Below, piece after piece: positions 60,101 through 64,000 of a stretch of DNA of 64,000 nt. Position 1 is the stretch's first letter. The number at the start of each line of letters is the position of its first letter. A program made the position numbers and the translations under genes. The notes beneath the pieces are model-generated. The model was given only the letters and a program-made list of their open reading frames with translations. It had not been told where the DNA came from and did not search any database. Origin of the DNA: Podocnemis expansa (Eukaryota; Chordata; Testudines; Podocnemididae); NCBI GenBank assembly GCA_007922195.1, contig ML682116.1, positions 2,490,543 through 2,554,542 on the forward strand, read 5' to 3'.

Positions 60101-60838
60101 CTCACTGCAGTCCCTCATTCTCTAGCATGGGCCTCTATCAATTATCTCATATACCTGTGTCAATGCGAGATTTACTGCAGTTGAACTTTACCTCAGAAGG
60201 TATGTCACACAGGCTGGCTTAGAAAAAAAGTTTTAGAATACAAAGATGCTAAACATGATGCCCATGTCCCACATACTTCCAAGCTGGAGGAAGTGCTGCT
60301 GCTTTTGTTTGGAAGTTTTCTACTATGAATGACAGTTGTGTTTATTATTTATTGATATTAAATATTAGGTAAGCTACAGCAACGTGAGCCTGACTTTACA
60401 AGAAATTAAATACTAACAATTCTGTTCCAAAGAGTAAATCAAAATTACATAGACACAGAATAACCAGGATGCCTTGGGGAGAAAAAAGTGGGAAAAGAAA
60501 ATGACTAGGTTTTTGTTGTTGTTGTTGTTGTTTTGTTTTTGTTTTTTGTTAATTATTATTACTATAATATTACCTTTTGGCAAGATACATGTACTGGCAG
60601 ACTACAACAGGCAGGTCAAATGGAAAGCCTATGGGGAAGGTGTCTCTTCTCCCAAAAACTGGCATTAGGAAAGCCGCTGGAGAGAAGTGTCCAGTGTTTT
60701 TCAGGTGATTCCTTGTTTAGGACCATATTGTGTACAATAAAGAAAGCCCTCTGGAAAGGGCCCTAAAAGTCTAATGCTTGAAACATTATTTCTGGTCCTC
60801 GGCTGGTGAACCCAATCACCAGCATACACACCCTAGAC
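57141..60838. other. mostly unique AT-rich DNA
   Basis: No gene is supported. A 143-codon frame at 58309-58740 has no recognisable domain and is opposed by other frames. 59358-59690 has a CAGTGCCAGATTTAGCC start reminiscent of a hAT repeat but no clear right end. A TTG-repeat plus T-rich patch lies at 60510-60550. Confidence 0.35.
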
Positions 60839-61953
60839 CAGTGGCTCCCAACCTTTTCTCTGCCGTAGCACCTTCAAATTTTTCAAGGCACACTGCCATT
60901 AAACTCATGAATACTCAAATTAACTTAAATTACTTATGAATATTCATGAACTATGGCACTGTGTTTCAGAAATGCTACTATGTAGGGTAGTAGGGGTAGC
61001 AGAGCAGGGGTGGCAAAACACAGGAGCTCAGGGGTTGTGTGCAGTGTCAGGAGTGAGTGTGGGGAGGGGAGCAGAGCAGAAAGAGGACAAGGGCAGCCAT
61101 GTGGGGAACAGCACAAGGGTGGCAAGAGAGGAGAGAGGAAGGGAGAACAAGAGTGACTTTGTGGGCACCCAGGGGGTAACCTGGGGAGTGGGAAGGGAGG
61201 GCAGGGGAGCATGGCACAGCACCCACTTCCCCCTTCTCCACAGTGGCTCCCTGCCACCCAGGGCAAATCCTCACCCCTCTGCTGCTCCCTCTCACCCCAG
61301 TGGGTCCTGTCCTCCCCTCCCCCAGCCCCCTGCTGCCTGTGATGGACCCTCCCATCACTGCAGGGGCCAGAACCAGGCCTCCAGCTCCCAGCTACACCCC
61401 CCCACACAGACACCCCACAACCCCAGCTACACACCCTCTGCTACACATCCACTCCCACCCACTTCTGTTACACATACACACCAGCCTCACACAACCCCCA
61501 GAATCACCTCAAAGCCCTTACCTGGGCTGTTTGCAGGCTGCCTGACACAAGCTGCTCTGCCCTGCAGGGGGAGATTCACACACTCAGGGCCTCCCGCCCC
61601 TCTCTGCTGGCCGGGTTGAGGTGCAGCAGGGTTTAAAGTGGAGCCACCAGAACTCTACGTTCTAGCTGTTCCTGCTATTTTTAGGGGGACCCCTGGAACT
61701 CCGCCTTCCAGTGCCTTCCTCTATTTTTAGGGGGGCCGGAAGGCTGCCTGCCTAAAAACAGGGGGCCCTGGAACTGTGTTCCAGTGCCTTCCCGCTTACT
61801 GTAACCCCTGCCTTTTCTCAGCCCTGGACAGCGCACATGCCTGGGCTGAGCAGGGAAGGAACTTTAACTTCAGCTCTAGGGGATGCTTGTGGCACACTTT
61901 GGGTGTTGCCGTGACCCACCAGTGTGTCCCGGCACACTGGTTGGGAACCACTG
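60839..61953. mobile_element. GC-rich non-autonomous hAT, 1,115 bp (copy B)
   Basis: The ends CAGTGGCTCCCAACC and GGTTGGGAACCACTG are inverted. Flanking 8-mers CCCTAGAC (60831-60838) and CCCTAGAT (61954-61961) match at seven of eight. The body is collinear and in the same orientation as copy A (40553-41677), including GGCAGCCATGTGGGGAACAG, CAGGGGGAGATTCACACACT and the TATTTTTAGGGGG words. Frames up to 227 codons are compositional, because copy A does not preserve the same proteins. Confidence 0.9.
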
Positions 61954-62031
61954 CCCTAGATTAAAGAAAGGCCCTGGCCCTGGTTCTAGACTAAAGAAAG
62001 GCTCAGAGCTCTATTAAGCTAAGCACTGCAC

Positions 62032-62126
62032 CAATGCTGGAACTAGGTATTTTGGCACCAGTGAATGGAGCCACTCAATACACACCCAGGGCTTTTCCCA
62101 GTTGCCCCGCCTTAATTATGGCCCTG
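62032..62126. mobile_element. hAT MITE, 95 bp
   Basis: The left end CAATGCTGG and right end GGCCCTG are weak inverted termini. Flanking 8-mers CACTGCAC (62024-62031) and CACTATAC (62127-62134) match at six of eight. Small, aged and non-coding. Confidence 0.45.
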
Positions 62127-62389
62127 CACTATACATACATGTAGTGAGAGAGTTACCGTTCTAAAAAAATTAAAGAAGATAGATACATGGTGGGAGAAAG
62201 GAATACTACCATTATAAAATTCTTTCCAACATCAGACAGAAGAAAAGCTTATTTATCTTATGAGATTGCTAGTTTTTATGATAGGTATAATTGTATCTTT
62301 CTTTTTTTTTTTTTTAAAATTCTGTGGCCTTCATTGCCTGGTGCAAAGGAGCTGCTTTGTAATGCTCCTGCAGTGTAAGCCAGATAAGC

Positions 62390-62990
62390 AGTTGACCAAG
62401 GATTCCCCTAGCATAGGAGGGATCTTTGGGAAGCACAGAGCTACCATGGTATGTTCAAGAAATGTCTCTCTGCCTTATATGTTGGACAAACAGGACAGTC
62501 TCTGTGCAAAAGAATAAATGGGCACAAATCTGACATCAGAAATCACAATATTCAAAAATCAGTGGGTCAGAATTTCAATCTTCGTCATCACTCCATTAAT
62601 GATTTGCCAATTGCTGTGCTCAGACAGATGAATACTAGATCAAGGCTTCAAAAATAAGCTGCTGAAATTGAATTTATTTGCAAATTTGGTTGCATTGCTT
62701 CAGGACTTAATAGAGATATTGGATTTTTCTCTCATTACAACAGGTGATTTGACCTCATCTTCCTCTGTATGCTGTTCCTCAGTGTTTGAATCTTTACAAT
62801 TGTTTTCATTTGCTGTTGCAGTGTAACCTGTTCCCTTGACTTACACTTCCCTGCATTTATTTTCTCCCACTCTGTAAGTTCCCCCATTTTCAAAGCATCT
62901 GACTAAGTGGGATTTTCTCCCACAATAGCTCATGCAATAAATACATTTGTTAGTCTTTAAGTGCCACAGTTCTTGTTTGTTTTACATAGC
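62390..62990 (+). mobile_element. Penelope-like retroelement, 5'-truncated 3' end
   Basis: GIY-YIG coding remnant (62451-62747) is followed by a 3' untranslated region and the shared tail (CATCTGACTAAGTGGGATTT, TCTCCCACAATAGCTCATGC, TTTGTTAGTCTTTAAGTGCC). It is the same family as 17105-18040. The reverse-transcriptase portion is missing. Confidence 0.75.
62451..62747 (+). pseudogene. GIY-YIG endonuclease remnant of Penelope-like element
   Basis: The frame reads SALYVGQTGQSLCKRINGHK, then SDIRNHNI and FNLRHHSIND, matching the second half of the GIY-YIG domain (YVGQTG equals the YIG block; the Arg/His helix follows). A TAA at 62655-62657 interrupts it. The same frame resumes as AAEIEFICKFGCIASGLNRD and stops at 62745-62747, which is the family C-terminus. 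The GIY half upstream is not readable in this frame. Confidence 0.75.
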
Positions 62991-63840
62991 ATCTCTGACA
63001 CCACTCCACCTAGCAAGAGGAAAAGAGGCACTTTTAAGGGTCCCTTATATGGGAAGGAACTCTGGATGCTGAAACAGCTGGAACCACTGGTGTCTAGCAT
63101 ATATTAGAGTCTAACCATTGCTAAAGAAGGGCTCAGAATCTCAGTCTTTCTTCTACTGCCAGAAACTGGAATGGCTGAAATAGATAGGATTCCTCTCGCA
63201 GGCACTGACAACACAAGAGTTGCCTGGAGAAAGGTAAGAAAGTTGGATCTCTCAGGCTCCTGTTCCACAAGGAGCACTGGTATCTAAGCCCAAACAGAAG
63301 CCCATTAATTTCAGTGAGCCTCCACACAGACAAAAGGGTCTTCATGTGTTGTGTTCATTAGAGGTCCAGGGCCTTACTTTATAAGCCATTAACCTTGAAC
63401 CACTTATATGACTTTGCCAGCACTTCAATATGTCATCATGCTGTGTATGTGGAACTGAAGGACCACAGTGCAAGCCTGGATCTATGGCTTTTTCTCCATC
63501 ACATCTGAGCATAGCCATATTCAGAAACACAGGAAGATTGGGGAAGACTGTTATTCCTTGAATTTGGAGCAAACACCCCAACACTGCACTGGTGATCCAC
63601 TGGCTTGATTGCCCAGTACTGAACATGAATGATGCCACATGCTTTGCTTACGAATTCATTCTGATCCTGTATCACAGGTGCATAGCTCATCACTGGCTTG
63701 ATGCCTCCTCCTGGTCACCTTGGGGGTCAGATCTCAAGGTACATGTCTCCTCCTGCCGTTTGCATATTGTCATACTGTCTTTCATACAGGTCTGCAGCTC
63801 CTCTTTCATCCCAGGAAGCACAGTGTCCTATTCGTGATGA
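62991..63840. other. unique DNA
   Basis: Overlapping short frames only; no gene or element recognised. Confidence 0.3.
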
Positions 63841-64000
63841 GGGTTACCAGATATCAAAACATGGGAAGGAGGACAGGGAAGTACAAAAAGGAGGACATTG
63901 GAGGACACATAGAGAAAATGTAGTATTAATGTAATATTTTTCTGTTTTTAGGAGGCCCTGGAACACTTGCCCCTAAAAATAGGATGTTCTGGGGCATTCC
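63841..64000. mobile_element. possible element cut by the window edge
   Basis: GGGTTACCAGATATC at the start looks like a TIR of the GGTTACCA type. AGGAGGACAGGGAAG and AGGAGGACATTGGAGGAC are near-tandem. The final 55 bases (TTTTTAGGAGGCCCTGGAAC and CCCTAAAAATAGGATGTTC) resemble words inside the 1.1-kb hAT family. The right end lies outside the window. Confidence 0.35.

Noticed and set aside
60936..61619. 227-codon open frame on the plus strand, and a 166-codon frame opposite
   Set aside because: Both lie wholly inside the GC-rich non-coding body of hAT copy B. Copy A does not preserve them, and no transposase motif is present.
61955..62000. Imperfect tandem of CTAGATTAAAGAAAGGC and CTAGACTAAAGAAAGGC
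   Set aside because: Only two short units beside the hAT right flank; too little to call a repeat array or a second target duplication.

Overview
The window looks like intergenic DNA from a reptile, most likely a turtle, possibly a soft-shell. No complete host protein-coding gene is recognisable. The assignment rests on the repeats: CR1 LINEs with the ATTCTATG-type tail, a tRNA-Val-like SINE with a CR1 tail, Penelope-like elements with GIY-YIG endonuclease remnants, many short Harbinger-type elements with GTCTACAC-like termini and TTCGAA-rich interiors, many short hAT elements, and a nearly full-length LINE with a restriction-like endonuclease. It is inference from recalled family knowledge and was not checked by database search.

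Layout. 1-4.8 kb: AT-rich unique DNA with one weak exon candidate (1021-1171). 4.84-5.24 kb: Harbinger MITE with TAA duplications. 5.75-9.24 kb: R4-like LINE with a tRNA-like 5' module, Myb-like N-terminus, reverse transcriptase, CCHC finger and PD-(D/E)XK endonuclease, broken by only two frameshifts. 9.2-17 kb: mostly unique DNA with old palindromic repeats and a possible solo LTR. 17.1-18.0 kb: Penelope-like 3' end. 20.3-22.4 kb: a second TTCGAA MITE, then a CR1 split by a 1.08-kb hAT element. 22.4-33.1 kb: a long stretch poor in recognisable transposons. 33.1-36.5 kb: a CA microsatellite with a 10-N gap, then a dense cluster of nested elements (hAT in Harbinger, Penelope tail in hAT, two Harbinger MITEs in one CR1 tail, another hAT). 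38.2-45.3 kb: a 1.1-kb GC-rich hAT element, a decayed LINE with a C-terminal zinc finger, and a 5'-truncated CR1 whose reverse transcriptase is almost open. 46.5-50.5 kb: LTR-like repeat, small hATs, a fold-back Penelope tail, a short CR1 with flanking direct repeats. 53.0-57.2 kb: adjoining hAT and Harbinger MITEs, an old CR1, a fifth TTCGAA/TTGAATTAA MITE, and the SINE. 60.8-64 kb: second copy of the 1.1-kb hAT, a 95-bp hAT, a Penelope-like 3' end, and a possible element cut by the window edge.

There is no operon or pathway. The window is a record of nested insertions. Its strongest data are target-site duplications read directly: 3-bp for the Harbinger set, 8-bp for the hAT set, most of the latter with a central TA. 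The element most worth following is the R4-like LINE with a duplicated tRNA-like 5' module.
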